5,673 nucleotides of DNA from Bacillota bacterium (GCA_023403375.1 JAEYEN010000069.1:1-5673), one strand, 5' to 3'; counted from the stretch's first letter, positions 1 through 5,616 are shown. Notes: a model not told the origin generated them from the sequence alone. Numbers and translations: made by a program.

Positions 1-198
1 CATTTTTTTCTTGTACTTAGTCTATTTTTTGCTCTTTGCCTTAATGTACTTTAATTAAAAGTCTTTCTCGATTGATATACTTCTATATCTCTCTTTCTAC
101 TTTCGTCTATGCAGTTGTCAATCTACTATGTCCGACGACGGTCGGCTTTGAGTTTACAGAAAACTCATAAAAAAGGCTATCTCTTAAATCGATAGCCT
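1..198 (-). ncRNA. Probable 5' leader of an rRNA operon (16S just off the left edge)
   Basis: Read leftwards, this non-coding stretch begins at the predicted start of the 203-231 promoter. In order it has a hairpin with a T-run (198-169), a second hairpin (167-149), a short GC-rich hairpin CCGAC/GTCGG with a 4-nt loop (145-132), and then ATTGACAACTGCATAG (122-107). That last element resembles the boxA-type sequence TTTGAAAACT of Firmicute rRNA leaders, and hairpin-then-boxA is the usual boxB-boxA order. The stretch ends at the edge in AAGAAAAAAATG, which would fit the bases just before the conserved AGAGTTTGATC of 16S rRNA. The 16S gene itself is not visible. The alternative is a protein gene starting at the ATG at 3-1, but no Shine-Dalgarno site precedes that ATG. 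The rRNA identity is inferred from layout and motif resemblance. Confidence 0.48.
169..198 (-). terminator. Intrinsic terminator or attenuator at the transcript start
   Basis: AGGCTATC (174-181) and GATAGCCT (191-198) pair perfectly over 8 bp around a 9-nt loop. Read leftwards the stem runs straight into a run of six T (174-169), the classic form of a rho-independent terminator. The plus-strand reading has no T-run after the stem. The stem begins almost at the predicted start site of the 203-231 promoter. It could therefore stop transcripts arriving from glnN, or prematurely end the leader RNA after about 30 nt. Its structure is clear but its function is not. Confidence 0.6.
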
Positions 199-202
199 AA
201 AC

Positions 203-231
203 ATATTAACATTTATAGATTTTTAAGTCAA
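203..231 (-). promoter_or_regulatory. Strong sigma-A-type promoter reading left
   Basis: On the minus strand TTGACT (231-226) is followed by exactly 17 bp and then TAATAT (208-203). Transcription should start near 196-198, at the first bases of the AGGCTATC hairpin. No later promoter is evident before the left edge, so this one probably drives whatever lies beyond position 1. The DNA upstream of the -35 box is A/T-rich with phased A-tracts, as expected of an UP-element-type strong promoter. Confidence 0.65.
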
Positions 232-377
232 GCGAATAATCGAACTTTTTGAGATTTTTTAAAATTTTTTTATCTTTTTTGAAATATTAGTTTTCAACAT
301 AATTTTATTAAACATTATTTATATAACAAATTAGCAAAAATAAGTATAGAACAATAGTTTTTAATTAGAAATCTCAA
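232..377. other. AT-rich gene-free spacer with phased T/A-tracts
   Basis: There is no plausible gene here. The plus strand carries T-runs at 246-250, 255-260, 265-271 and 275-280, with centres 9.5 to 10.5 bp apart, so they lie on one face of the helix. Such phasing is known to bend DNA. The runs lie about 50 to 80 bp upstream of the predicted start of the leftward promoter. The rest, up to the glnN terminator, is AT-rich with no hairpin or promoter I can support. Confidence 0.5.
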
Positions 378-434
378 TAAAAAACAAACGCCGCAGAAAC
401 GATACCGTTTTGATACGGCAATGTTTTTGCGGCG
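378..434 (-). terminator. Intrinsic terminator of glnN
   Basis: The arms 389-400 and 423-434 pair over 12 bp: a GC-rich outer CGCCGCA/TGCGGCG, then GAAAC/GTTTT with one G-U pair. The loop contains a further CCGT/ACGG mini-stem (405-408/415-418). Read leftwards the stem is followed by TTTGTTTTTT (388-379). It lies about 87 nt past the glnN stop codon and is the only good terminator candidate before the next leftward promoter. Confidence 0.88.
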
Positions 435-453
435 ATATTTATGACGTTTTACA

Positions 454-480
454 AAAACTTTTGTAAAGTTCAAAAGTTTT
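454..480. repeat. Perfect 10-bp inverted repeat in the glnN 3' UTR
   Basis: AAAACTTTTG (454-463) and CAAAAGTTTT (471-480) are exact reverse complements around a 7-nt spacer. They lie between the glnN stop codon and its terminator. The stem is almost all A-T, and no T-run follows on either strand beyond the stem itself, so it is not a convincing terminator. It may be a weak mRNA hairpin or a protein-binding palindrome. Confidence 0.45.
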
Positions 481-520
481 AATACTTAACCTTGATATAT
501 GATTTAATACCGATATAAAT

Positions 521-2620
521 TTAATACTTCACGCTATATAATATATCGTTATAAGTGGGGAACGGCAGAAACTGTTTGCCTATAACGAGTTCCGCTTCGT
601 CCGCATACTTTCTGAGCGTTTCCATATCGGGGATAATCACGCTCTTGCAGTATTCCGCTTTGTCGTAAGAGCCGACGACGGACGAATATTTATCGGTATC
701 TTTTATAAGTTTATCTATGCTTGCCGAGAATTTATCCCCAAGTCTTGATATTTTATCGATAAGGTTATCTTCGAGTTTAGAGCAAAGTCCTGCGTCGTAA
801 CTCTTTTTTGCGTTTAACTCTTTAAGCAGGAACGCTTCGTACCCTATTATCGCAGGGGTGATTTCCTTTCTCGCCATATCGATAGCGGTAAGCGCTTCTA
901 TGTGAACGATATTTGCATAATTTTCAAGCAGAATTTCCATTCTCGAATGAATTTCGTTCATAGATAAAACTTTATGTTTTTCAAAAAGTTTAATATTCTT
1001 TTCCGCCATATAGTGCGGAAGCGCGTCTACCGTAGTTTTAAGATTGAGAAGACCGCGCGCTTTCGCTTCTTCTTCCCACGCTTTGGAATAGTTGTTTCCG
1101 CTGAACAATATGCGTTTATGGTTTTTAACCGTTTCTTTTATAAGTTGGTTGAGCGCGAGCGTAAAATCGTCCGCCTTTTCGAGCACGTCTGCGAACTCGG
1201 AAAGTTCTTCCGCAACGATAGTGTTAAGGATAAAGTTAGGACAAGCGATATTTTCGGACGAGCCAACCATACGGAACTCGAATTTATTGCCCGTAAAAGC
1301 AAAAGGCGACGTTCTGTTTCTGTCGGTAGAATCCTTCGGAATAGGCGGCAGAACGGACACGCCTATTTTTAATTCCGACTTCTTTTTTGCGCTGTATTCT
1401 TCGCCCTTTTCTATGGAAGAAAGAATTGCGTCCAACTCTTCGCCGAGATAAATAGAAATAATCGCGGGCGGCGCTTCGTCCGCGCCGAGTCTGTGGTCGT
1501 TACCCGCGCCTGCAACGGATATGCGGAGCAGGTCCTGATACTCGTCAACCGCTTTTATAACCGCGGTAAGGAAAAGCAAGAATCTTGCGTTGTTTTGCGG
1601 CGTATCGCCGGGGGACAAAAGGTTTTCGCCCGTGTCCGTCGTCAGCGACCAGTTATCGTGCTTGCCGCTGCCGTTTACGCTTGCAAAAGGCTTTTCGTGA
1701 AGCAGACAAATCATTCCGTGGCGGTTGGCGACGCTTTTCATTATTTCCATAGTAAGTTGGTTCTGGTCGCTTGCTATGTTTGCCGAAACGTATACGGGCG
1801 CAAGTTCGTGCTGAGAAGGCGCGACTTCGTTATGCTTGGTTTTAGCGTAAACTCCAAGTTTCCACAACTCTTCGTCAAGGTCTTTCATAAACGCCGAAAC
1901 TCTCGATTTGATAGCGCCGTAGTAATGGTCTTCGAGTTCCTGACCCTTAGACGGACGCGCGCCGAAAAGCGTTCTGCCGCAATGAATTAAATCCATACGT
2001 TTTTCATAAACGTTTTTATCTATTAAAAAATATTCCTGTTCGGAACCCACCGTGGGGAAAACTCTTTTAACTTTTTCGTCGCCGAAAAGACGCATAATTC
2101 TGAGCGCCTGTTTGTTAAGCGTTTCCATCGACCTTAAAAGCGGCGTTTTTTTGTCCAGCGCTTCTCCGCCGTAAGAACAAAAAGCGGTGGGAATATAAAG
2201 GCTGCCGTCTTTAACGAAAGCATAAGACGTGGGGTCCCACGCCGTGTATCCCCTTGCTTCAAAGGTGGCTCTCAGTCCGCCGGACGGGAAAGAAGAAGCG
2301 TCCGATTCGCCTTTAACCAAAGACTTTTCGGAAAATTTCATAATAACTTCGCCGTCGCCCGTGGGTTCGATAAAACTATCGTGTTTTTCGGCTGTAATGC
2401 CCGTCATCGGCTGGAACCAGTGCGTAAAATGAGTGGCGCCTTTTTCTATCGCCCACTCTTTCATCGCGTCGGCAACGCATTTTGCGTATTCGTGTGTTAG
2501 CGGCGTGCCGTCTTCCGTAGCCCTTTTTACCGCAGCGTAAGCCGCCTTGGGCAACCTTTCACGCATTACCTTATCGTTAAAAACCATTGACCCGAACATT
2601 TCGGGAACGCTGACGCCCAT
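521..2620 (-). CDS. glnN: Type III glutamine synthetase
   Basis: This 699-residue enzyme makes glutamine from glutamate, ammonia and ATP in the cytoplasm. The length fits GSIII (about 700 residues) and not the ~450-residue GSI. An N-terminal GSIII region carries THWFQPMTG (66-74) and FPSGGLRATFEARGYTAWDP (111-130). The catalytic domain follows, with GSEQEYFLID (192-201; E194 and E196 are likely metal ligands), KHNEVAPSQHELAPVY (262-277), NGSGKHDNWS (316-325) and TGNKFEFRMVGSSEN (443-457). A helical GSIII-specific C-terminus ends the protein. No key motif is missing and the frame is intact. The start at 2620 is supported by AAGGAG (2631-2626) 5 nt upstream and by VPEMFGSMVF just after the start, as in the family. 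The gene is transcribed alone, divergently from nfnAB, with its own terminator at 434-378. The family identification is firm; the symbol glnN follows common use for GSIII. Confidence 0.97.
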   Translation of the reverse strand: MGVSVPEMFGSMVFNDKVMRERLPKAAYAAVKRATEDGTPLTHEYAKCVADAMKEWAIEKGATHFTHWFQPMTGITAEKHDSFIEPTGDGEVIMKFSEKSLVKGESDASSFPSGGLRATFEARGYTAWDPTSYAFVKDGSLYIPTAFCSYGGEALDKKTPLLRSMETLNKQALRIMRLFGDEKVKRVFPTVGSEQEYFLIDKNVYEKRMDLIHCGRTLFGARPSKGQELEDHYYGAIKSRVSAFMKDLDEELWKLGVYAKTKHNEVAPSQHELAPVYVSANIASDQNQLTMEIMKSVANRHGMICLLHEKPFASVNGSGKHDNWSLTTDTGENLLSPGDTPQNNARFLLFLTAVIKAVDEYQDLLRISVAGAGNDHRLGADEAPPAIISIYLGEELDAILSSIEKGEEYSAKKKSELKIGVSVLPPIPKDSTDRNRTSPFAFTGNKFEFRMVGSSENIACPNFILNTIVAEELSEFADVLEKADDFTLALNQLIKETVKNHKRILFSGNNYSKAWEEEAKARGLLNLKTTVDALPHYMAEKNIKLFEKHKVLSMNEIHSRMEILLENYANIVHIEALTAIDMARKEITPAIIGYEAFLLKELNAKKSYDAGLCSKLEDNLIDKISRLGDKFSASIDKLIKDTDKYSSVVGSYDKAEYCKSVIIPDMETLRKYADEAELVIGKQFLPFPTYNDILYSVKY

Positions 2621-2625
2621 ATTCG

Positions 2626-2631
2626 CTCCTT
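2626..2631 (-). promoter_or_regulatory. Ribosome binding site of glnN
   Basis: The minus strand reads AAGGAG, then CGAAT, then ATG. The 5-nt spacing is short but within the working range, and it fixes the start at 2620. The presence of a clear Shine-Dalgarno site also argues for a Firmicute rather than a Bacteroidetes host, where GSIII is also common. Confidence 0.8.
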
Positions 2632-2710
2632 AAATAAAAACTTTTTAATTTCTTCGTTATCGTATTAAACGTTCGTATTATTTCCGTCCGATATTGTTCG
2701 GGCGCTATTT

Positions 2711-2739
2711 AAAATATTATTTTGTTTTGCGTTAATCAA
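2711..2739 (-). promoter_or_regulatory. Candidate proximal glnN promoter
   Basis: On the minus strand TTGATT (2739-2734) is separated by 17 bp from TATTTT (2716-2711). This would give a 5' UTR of about 85 nt. The -10 box is poor and the surroundings are AT-rich, so a chance match is quite possible. The 2799-2828 candidate is the alternative. Confidence 0.25.
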
Positions 2740-2790
2740 AAATTCATCGTGATTTTTCCGTAAATAAATACTACGTAACGCTCTACGAAA

Positions 2791-2825
2791 AAAATAATAC
2801 TATAAATCTATAAAATAATACTATA
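2791..2825. repeat. Two exact 14-bp direct repeats, period 21 bp
   Basis: AAAATAATACTATA occurs at 2791-2804 and again at 2812-2825 without mismatch. The 21-bp period is two helical turns, so a protein could contact both copies from the same face. The copies overlap the candidate distal glnN promoter. I do not see the TGTNA-N7-TNACA site of GlnR/TnrA in them. Confidence 0.55.
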
Positions 2826-2828
2826 CAA
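2799..2828 (-). promoter_or_regulatory. Candidate distal glnN promoter inside a direct repeat
   Basis: On the minus strand TTGTAT (2828-2823) lies 18 bp before TATAGT (2804-2799). The -10 hexamer lies in one copy of a 14-bp direct repeat (2791-2804) and the -35 hexamer overlaps the other (2812-2825). If used, it gives a long untranslated leader of about 170 nt ahead of glnN, leaving room for post-transcriptional control. The hexamers are moderate matches. Confidence 0.35.
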
Positions 2829-2847
2829 TAGCAGTTTAACATTAAAG

Positions 2848-3085
2848 TTAAAAAATGTCAATTCTTTGTTTTCTTTTTGAACGCATAATCCTTATAGTCC
2901 GCGATAGTCCGCATATTTGCACACCATAATTTTCGTATTTGCGTGCCATAGCCTGCTTATTCCCGCGCGCCACAGACTTTCCGCTTGCCGCCATATTTTG
3001 GCCGCCGCATTGATTATTTTCAACAATAGCTATATCCTTCCCCGTTTTTAGACAAAACATTTGATATTGTGAAGAAAATTGCGTA
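2848..3085. other. GC-richer intergenic island; no gene called
   Basis: Between AT-rich flanks, positions about 2880-3050 are as GC-rich as the genes. A 70-codon minus-strand frame (3060-2848) spans it, but it has no Shine-Dalgarno site before the ATG. Its product is basic towards the C-terminus, with the repeated tripeptide-like pattern GLSRTIRIMRSKRK, and matches no family I recognise. The island carries the tandem ATAGTCCGC (2894-2902, 2904-2912) and a diverged pair ATTTGCACACCATA (2915-2928) and ATTTGCGTGCCATA (2937-2950). It could be a small ORFan, a decayed gene or a repeat remnant. No RNA family was recognised. Confidence 0.3.
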
Positions 3086-3114
3086 TTGACTTTTAATAAT
3101 TTATAATTTATAAT
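3086..3114 (+). promoter_or_regulatory. Near-consensus promoter of nfnAB
   Basis: TTGACT (3086-3091) is followed by exactly 17 bp and the perfect -10 box TATAAT (3109-3114). Transcription should begin near 3121, giving a 5' UTR of about 48 nt. A second TATAAT at 3102-3107 is only 10 bp from the -35 box and so is less likely to serve as the -10. I see no clear operator palindrome, so expression may be constitutive and strong. Confidence 0.85.
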
Positions 3115-3129
3115 AATTGTTAGACTAAA

Positions 3130-3144
3130 CGGGGCATCTCCCCG
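3130..3144 (+). other. GC-rich hairpin in the nfnAB 5' UTR
   Basis: CGGGG (3130-3134) and CCCCG (3140-3144) form a perfect 5-bp stem with loop CATCT, about 10 nt after the predicted transcript start. It is followed by A-rich, not T-rich, sequence, so it is not a terminator. It does not cover the weak GTGAG ribosome site at 3156-3160. A 5'-end stabilising hairpin is the simplest reading. Confidence 0.5.
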
Positions 3145-3168
3145 AAAAACTAAAAGTGAGATGGAAAA

Positions 3169-4020
3169 ATGTTCAAAATTTTAGAAAAAGAAAAACTTAA
3201 TCCCACGGTAACGCGTATGTCTTTTTACGCGCCGAGAGTGGCTAAAAAAGCGCTTCCCGGTCAGTTCGTTATTCTGCGCGTTAACGAAGAAGGCGAAAGA
3301 ATTCCGCTGACCATTGCCGACTACGACGCAAAAAGCGGCGCCGTTACGGTTATATACCAGATTGTCGGCGCGACAACCGAATTACTCGATTCGCTTAACG
3401 TCGGCGACAGCATTTCGGACTTTGTAGGGCCTTTGGGCAACCCCACCGAAACGGAAGGGCTTAAAAAAGTGGCTGTTATCGGCGGCGGCGTGGGTTCCGC
3501 GATTGCGTACCCCGTTGCAAAAAGACTTCACTCGGAAGGCGCTACCGTACACTGCGTGGTAGGTTTCAGGAATAAGGACTTGGTTATTCTCGAAAAAGAA
3601 TTCGCGAACGTTTCGGATAAATTTTTGAAAATGAGCGACGACGGAAGTTGGGGCGAAAAAGGTCTTGTAACCGACGCGCTTAAAAGACTTATAGAAAGCG
3701 GCGAAAACTACGACGAAGTTATTGCGATAGGTCCCGTTATAATGATGAAATTCGTTTGCGCGCTTACTAAACAATACGGCGTTAAAACGGTTGTCAGCAT
3801 GAACCCTATTATGATAGACGGAACGGGTATGTGCGGCGGTTGCCGTCTTACCGTTGGCGGACAAGTCAAGTTCGCCTGTGTTGACGGACCCGACTTCGAC
3901 GGTCATCAGGTAGACTTTGACGAAGCGATGAAACGTTCTTCTATGTATAAGCCGTTTGAGAAGAAAGCGAGAGAAGAAACCTGTATGCTTTTAAGAAAGG
4001 GGGAAAACAACAATGCCTAA
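3169..4020 (+). CDS. nfnA: NfnA: FAD/NAD(H)-binding alpha subunit of ferredoxin:NADP+ oxidoreductase
   Basis: This 283-residue flavoprotein belongs to the PyrK/SudB-like family and is the usual partner of NfnB. In NfnAB it takes electrons from NADH at FAD and passes them to its [2Fe-2S] cluster; the complex bifurcates electrons between ferredoxin and NADP+. The flavin domain shows GQFVILRV (31-38) and ERIPLTIADYD (43-53). The nucleotide domain shows VAVIGGGVGSAIAYPVAKRL (101-120), DDGSWGEKGLVTDAL (157-171) and IGPVIMMK (187-194). The C-terminal cluster motif DGTGMCGGCRLTVGG (217-231) plus FACVDGPDFDGHQVDF (235-250) supplies C222, C225 and C237, with D217 as the likely fourth ligand, as in known NfnA. 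The start fits the family N-terminus, with only a weak GTGAG (3156-3160) upstream. The gene overlaps nfnB by 8 nt. SudB, the sulfide dehydrogenase subunit, cannot be told apart by sequence alone. Confidence 0.9.
   Translation: MFKILEKEKLNPTVTRMSFYAPRVAKKALPGQFVILRVNEEGERIPLTIADYDAKSGAVTVIYQIVGATTELLDSLNVGDSISDFVGPLGNPTETEGLKKVAVIGGGVGSAIAYPVAKRLHSEGATVHCVVGFRNKDLVILEKEFANVSDKFLKMSDDGSWGEKGLVTDALKRLIESGENYDEVIAIGPVIMMKFVCALTKQYGVKTVVSMNPIMIDGTGMCGGCRLTVGGQVKFACVDGPDFDGHQVDFDEAMKRSSMYKPFEKKAREETCMLLRKGENNNA
3998..4003 (+). promoter_or_regulatory. Ribosome binding site of nfnB inside nfnA
   Basis: AGGGGG lies 9 nt before the ATG at 4013, within the last codons of nfnA. It supports that start over the later in-frame ATGs at 4022 and 4028. 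It also implies translational coupling between the two subunits, which are needed in equal amounts. Confidence 0.75.
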
Positions 4021-5407
4021 TATGTCAATGGTAAAAAATCCGATGCCCGCGCAGGAGCCGGACGTCAGAAACAAAAATTTTAAGGAAGTTGCTCTGGGAT
4101 ACGACGAAGCGACCGCGATAGACGAAGCGAAGCGTTGCTTAAACTGTAAAACCAAACCTTGCGTAGGCGGTTGCCCCGTAAGAGTTAAAATTCCCGATTT
4201 CATTGCGAAAGTTGCGGAAGGCGATTTTGAAGAAGCCTATAAAATAATAACCGAAGACAATACCCTGCCCGCCGTTTGCGGAAGGGTTTGCCCGCAGGAA
4301 ACGCAGTGCGAAAGCAAATGCGTAAGGGGCATTAAGGGCGAAAGCGTCGCTATCGGCAGACTTGAACGTTTTGTTGCGGACTATCACAGAACGCACGAAA
4401 AAGAAGAAAACGCCGACATTAAGAAAAACGGTCATAAAGTGGCTGTTATCGGTTCGGGTCCGTCCGGTCTTGCGTGCGCCGGTTATCTCGGCAAAAACGG
4501 ATACGACGTTACCGTGTTTGAAGCGTTTCACACGGCAGGCGGCGTACTCTCCTACGGAATTCCCGAATTCAGACTTCCCAAAGATATCGTCCGCGCCGAA
4601 ACCGATAAACTTAAAACGCTTGGCGTAAAAATAGAACTCGACACGGTTATCGGCAAAACCATTACGATAGAAGAACTTATCGAAGACGAAGGATACGAAG
4701 CGATATTCATAGGTTCGGGCGCAGGACTTCCGAGATTTTTAGGAATAGAAGGCGAAAACGCAAACGGCGTTTATTCCGCGAACGAATTCTTAACCAGAAT
4801 TAACCTAATGAAAGCCTATAAAGAAAACAGTTCCACCCCCGTTATGCGCGCTAAAAACACCGTTGTTTTCGGCGGCGGAAACGTTGCCATGGACGCGGCG
4901 AGATGCGCTAAACGTCTGGGCTCTGAGGTTACGATTGTTTACAGGCGTACAGAAAACGAACTCCCTGCGAGAAAGGAAGAAGTAGAACACGCCAAAGAAG
5001 AAGGAATTATTTTCAGACTTTTATCTAACCCGAAAGCCATTATCAAAGACGAGAACGGCTGGATAAATAGCGTTATATGCGACGAAATGGAACTCGGCGA
5101 ACCCGACGCTTCCGGCAGAAGACGCCCTGTGGTAAAACCGAACAGCGAATTCACGATAGAAGCCGACTGCGCGATAGTCGCTATCGGCACTTCCCCTAAC
5201 CCGCTTATTAAGAACACCACAAAAGGTTTGGCAACTGAAAAACACGGCTGCATTATTGCCGACGAAAACACGGGTCTTACGTCGTTAGAAGGCGTTTACG
5301 CCGGCGGAGACGCGGTTACCGGCGCGGCAACCGTTATTCTGGCAATGGGTGCAGGTAAAAACGCCGCTATCGCAATCGATAAGTATATCACCGAGAAAAA
5401 TCAATAG
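4013..5407 (+). CDS. nfnB: NfnB: beta subunit of ferredoxin:NADP+ oxidoreductase (glutamate synthase small-subunit-like)
   Basis: This 464-residue iron-sulfur flavoprotein carries the NADP(H) site and, in NfnAB, the bifurcating FAD. The N-terminal domain holds two cysteine sets for [4Fe-4S] clusters: C42, C45, C50, C54 and C89, C93, C99, C103. The FAD Rossmann motif VAVIGSGPSGLACAGYLG spans 143-160, followed by AGGVLSYGIPEFRLPK (175-190). The second, NADP-binding Rossmann motif VVFGGGNVAMDAARCAKRLG spans 284-303, with VYRRTENELPAR (309-320) after it. The closing FAD motif GVYAGGDAVTGAATVILAMG is at 427-446. Length and all motifs are complete. Databases often label such proteins GltA, homotetrameric NADPH glutamate synthase, or SudA. 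The tight coupling to nfnA and the absence of a large GOGAT subunit favour NfnB, though the sequence alone does not exclude a glutamate synthase or sulfide dehydrogenase role. Confidence 0.9.
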   Translation: MPNMSMVKNPMPAQEPDVRNKNFKEVALGYDEATAIDEAKRCLNCKTKPCVGGCPVRVKIPDFIAKVAEGDFEEAYKIITEDNTLPAVCGRVCPQETQCESKCVRGIKGESVAIGRLERFVADYHRTHEKEENADIKKNGHKVAVIGSGPSGLACAGYLGKNGYDVTVFEAFHTAGGVLSYGIPEFRLPKDIVRAETDKLKTLGVKIELDTVIGKTITIEELIEDEGYEAIFIGSGAGLPRFLGIEGENANGVYSANEFLTRINLMKAYKENSSTPVMRAKNTVVFGGGNVAMDAARCAKRLGSEVTIVYRRTENELPARKEEVEHAKEEGIIFRLLSNPKAIIKDENGWINSVICDEMELGEPDASGRRRPVVKPNSEFTIEADCAIVAIGTSPNPLIKNTTKGLATEKHGCIIADENTGLTSLEGVYAGGDAVTGAATVILAMGAGKNAAIAIDKYITEKNQ

Positions 5408-5451
5408 TTAAAGCCGTCCATAAATTTTGGATTTATTAAAACAAGCAAAAT

Positions 5452-5485
5452 TATCGGTTCAAATTATCTGTTTGAATTACTGATA
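5452..5485 (+). other. Imperfect hairpin in the nfnAB 3' UTR
   Basis: TTCAAA (5458-5463) pairs with TTTGAA (5471-5476) around a 7-nt loop. After a 3-nt bulge (5477-5479), TATCGG (5452-5457) pairs with CTGATA (5480-5485) with one G-U pair. No T-run follows, so it is not itself a terminator. It may be a stability element ahead of the true terminator, or chance in AT-rich DNA. Confidence 0.3.
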
Positions 5486-5506
5486 GCCTAAAAACCACTT
5501 AAAAAC

Positions 5507-5539
5507 AAATATGCGCGTAAATATACGCGCATATTTTTT
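5507..5539 (+). terminator. Strong intrinsic terminator of nfnAB
   Basis: AAATATGCGCGT (5507-5518) and ACGCGCATATTT (5525-5536) are perfect reverse complements over 12 bp with a 6-nt loop. They run into TTTTTT (5534-5539). It lies about 100 nt past the nfnB stop codon and ends the operon. The A-rich left flank could let it also work weakly on the minus strand. Confidence 0.93.
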
Positions 5540-5616
5540 ATTATATAAAAGTAAAAAGTCATTTTTTCCCTATCCTTTCCCTTTATGCTTCCCACCTGTC
5601 TTTCTTCTTATTTTAT

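Noticed and set aside
1..3. ATG on the minus strand at the left edge as start of a protein gene
   Set aside because: There is no Shine-Dalgarno site upstream (AAGAAAAAA only), and the preceding ~195 nt look like an rRNA leader. The edge makes this unprovable either way.
24..40. boxA-like TGCTCTTT on the plus strand
   Set aside because: Promoter, hairpins and the better boxA-like element all read leftwards. This plus-strand match is most likely chance.
116..121. Perfect -35-like TTGACA on the minus strand
   Set aside because: No -10 box lies 16 to 18 bp downstream (the sequence there is AGAAAG-like). It is better explained as part of the boxA-like element.
1493..1990. 165-codon plus-strand open frame inside glnN
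   Set aside because: It lies wholly antisense to the conserved catalytic domain of glutamine synthetase, has no recognisable family, and its low-complexity basic composition is typical of a reverse-strand shadow. The other plus-strand frames in glnN (974-1372, 1092-1451, 2229-2432) fail for the same reason.
3130..3160. Possible preQ1-type riboswitch before nfnA (hairpin followed by AAAAACTAA-like tail)
   Set aside because: The loop is only 5 nt and lacks the conserved loop sequence and pseudoknot-forming bases. The downstream gene is also unrelated to queuosine.
3161..3184. Tiny frame ATG GAA AAA TGT TCA AAA TTT TAG overlapping the nfnA start
   Set aside because: Its ATG abuts the GTGAG site without usable spacing, while the 3169 start has proper spacing and family-conserved N-terminus.
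3382..3906. 174-codon minus-strand open frame inside nfnA
   Set aside because: It is antisense to the conserved nucleotide-binding and iron-sulfur motifs of nfnA, which explain the sequence constraint.
4139..5271. Several minus-strand open frames inside nfnB
   Set aside because: They are antisense to an intact NfnB with all motifs. None has a family signature or its own promoter.
5491..5568. 24-codon minus-strand frame preceded by a purine-rich, SD-like stretch
   Set aside because: It runs straight through the nfnAB terminator hairpin and its product is low-complexity. The hairpin explains the sequence.
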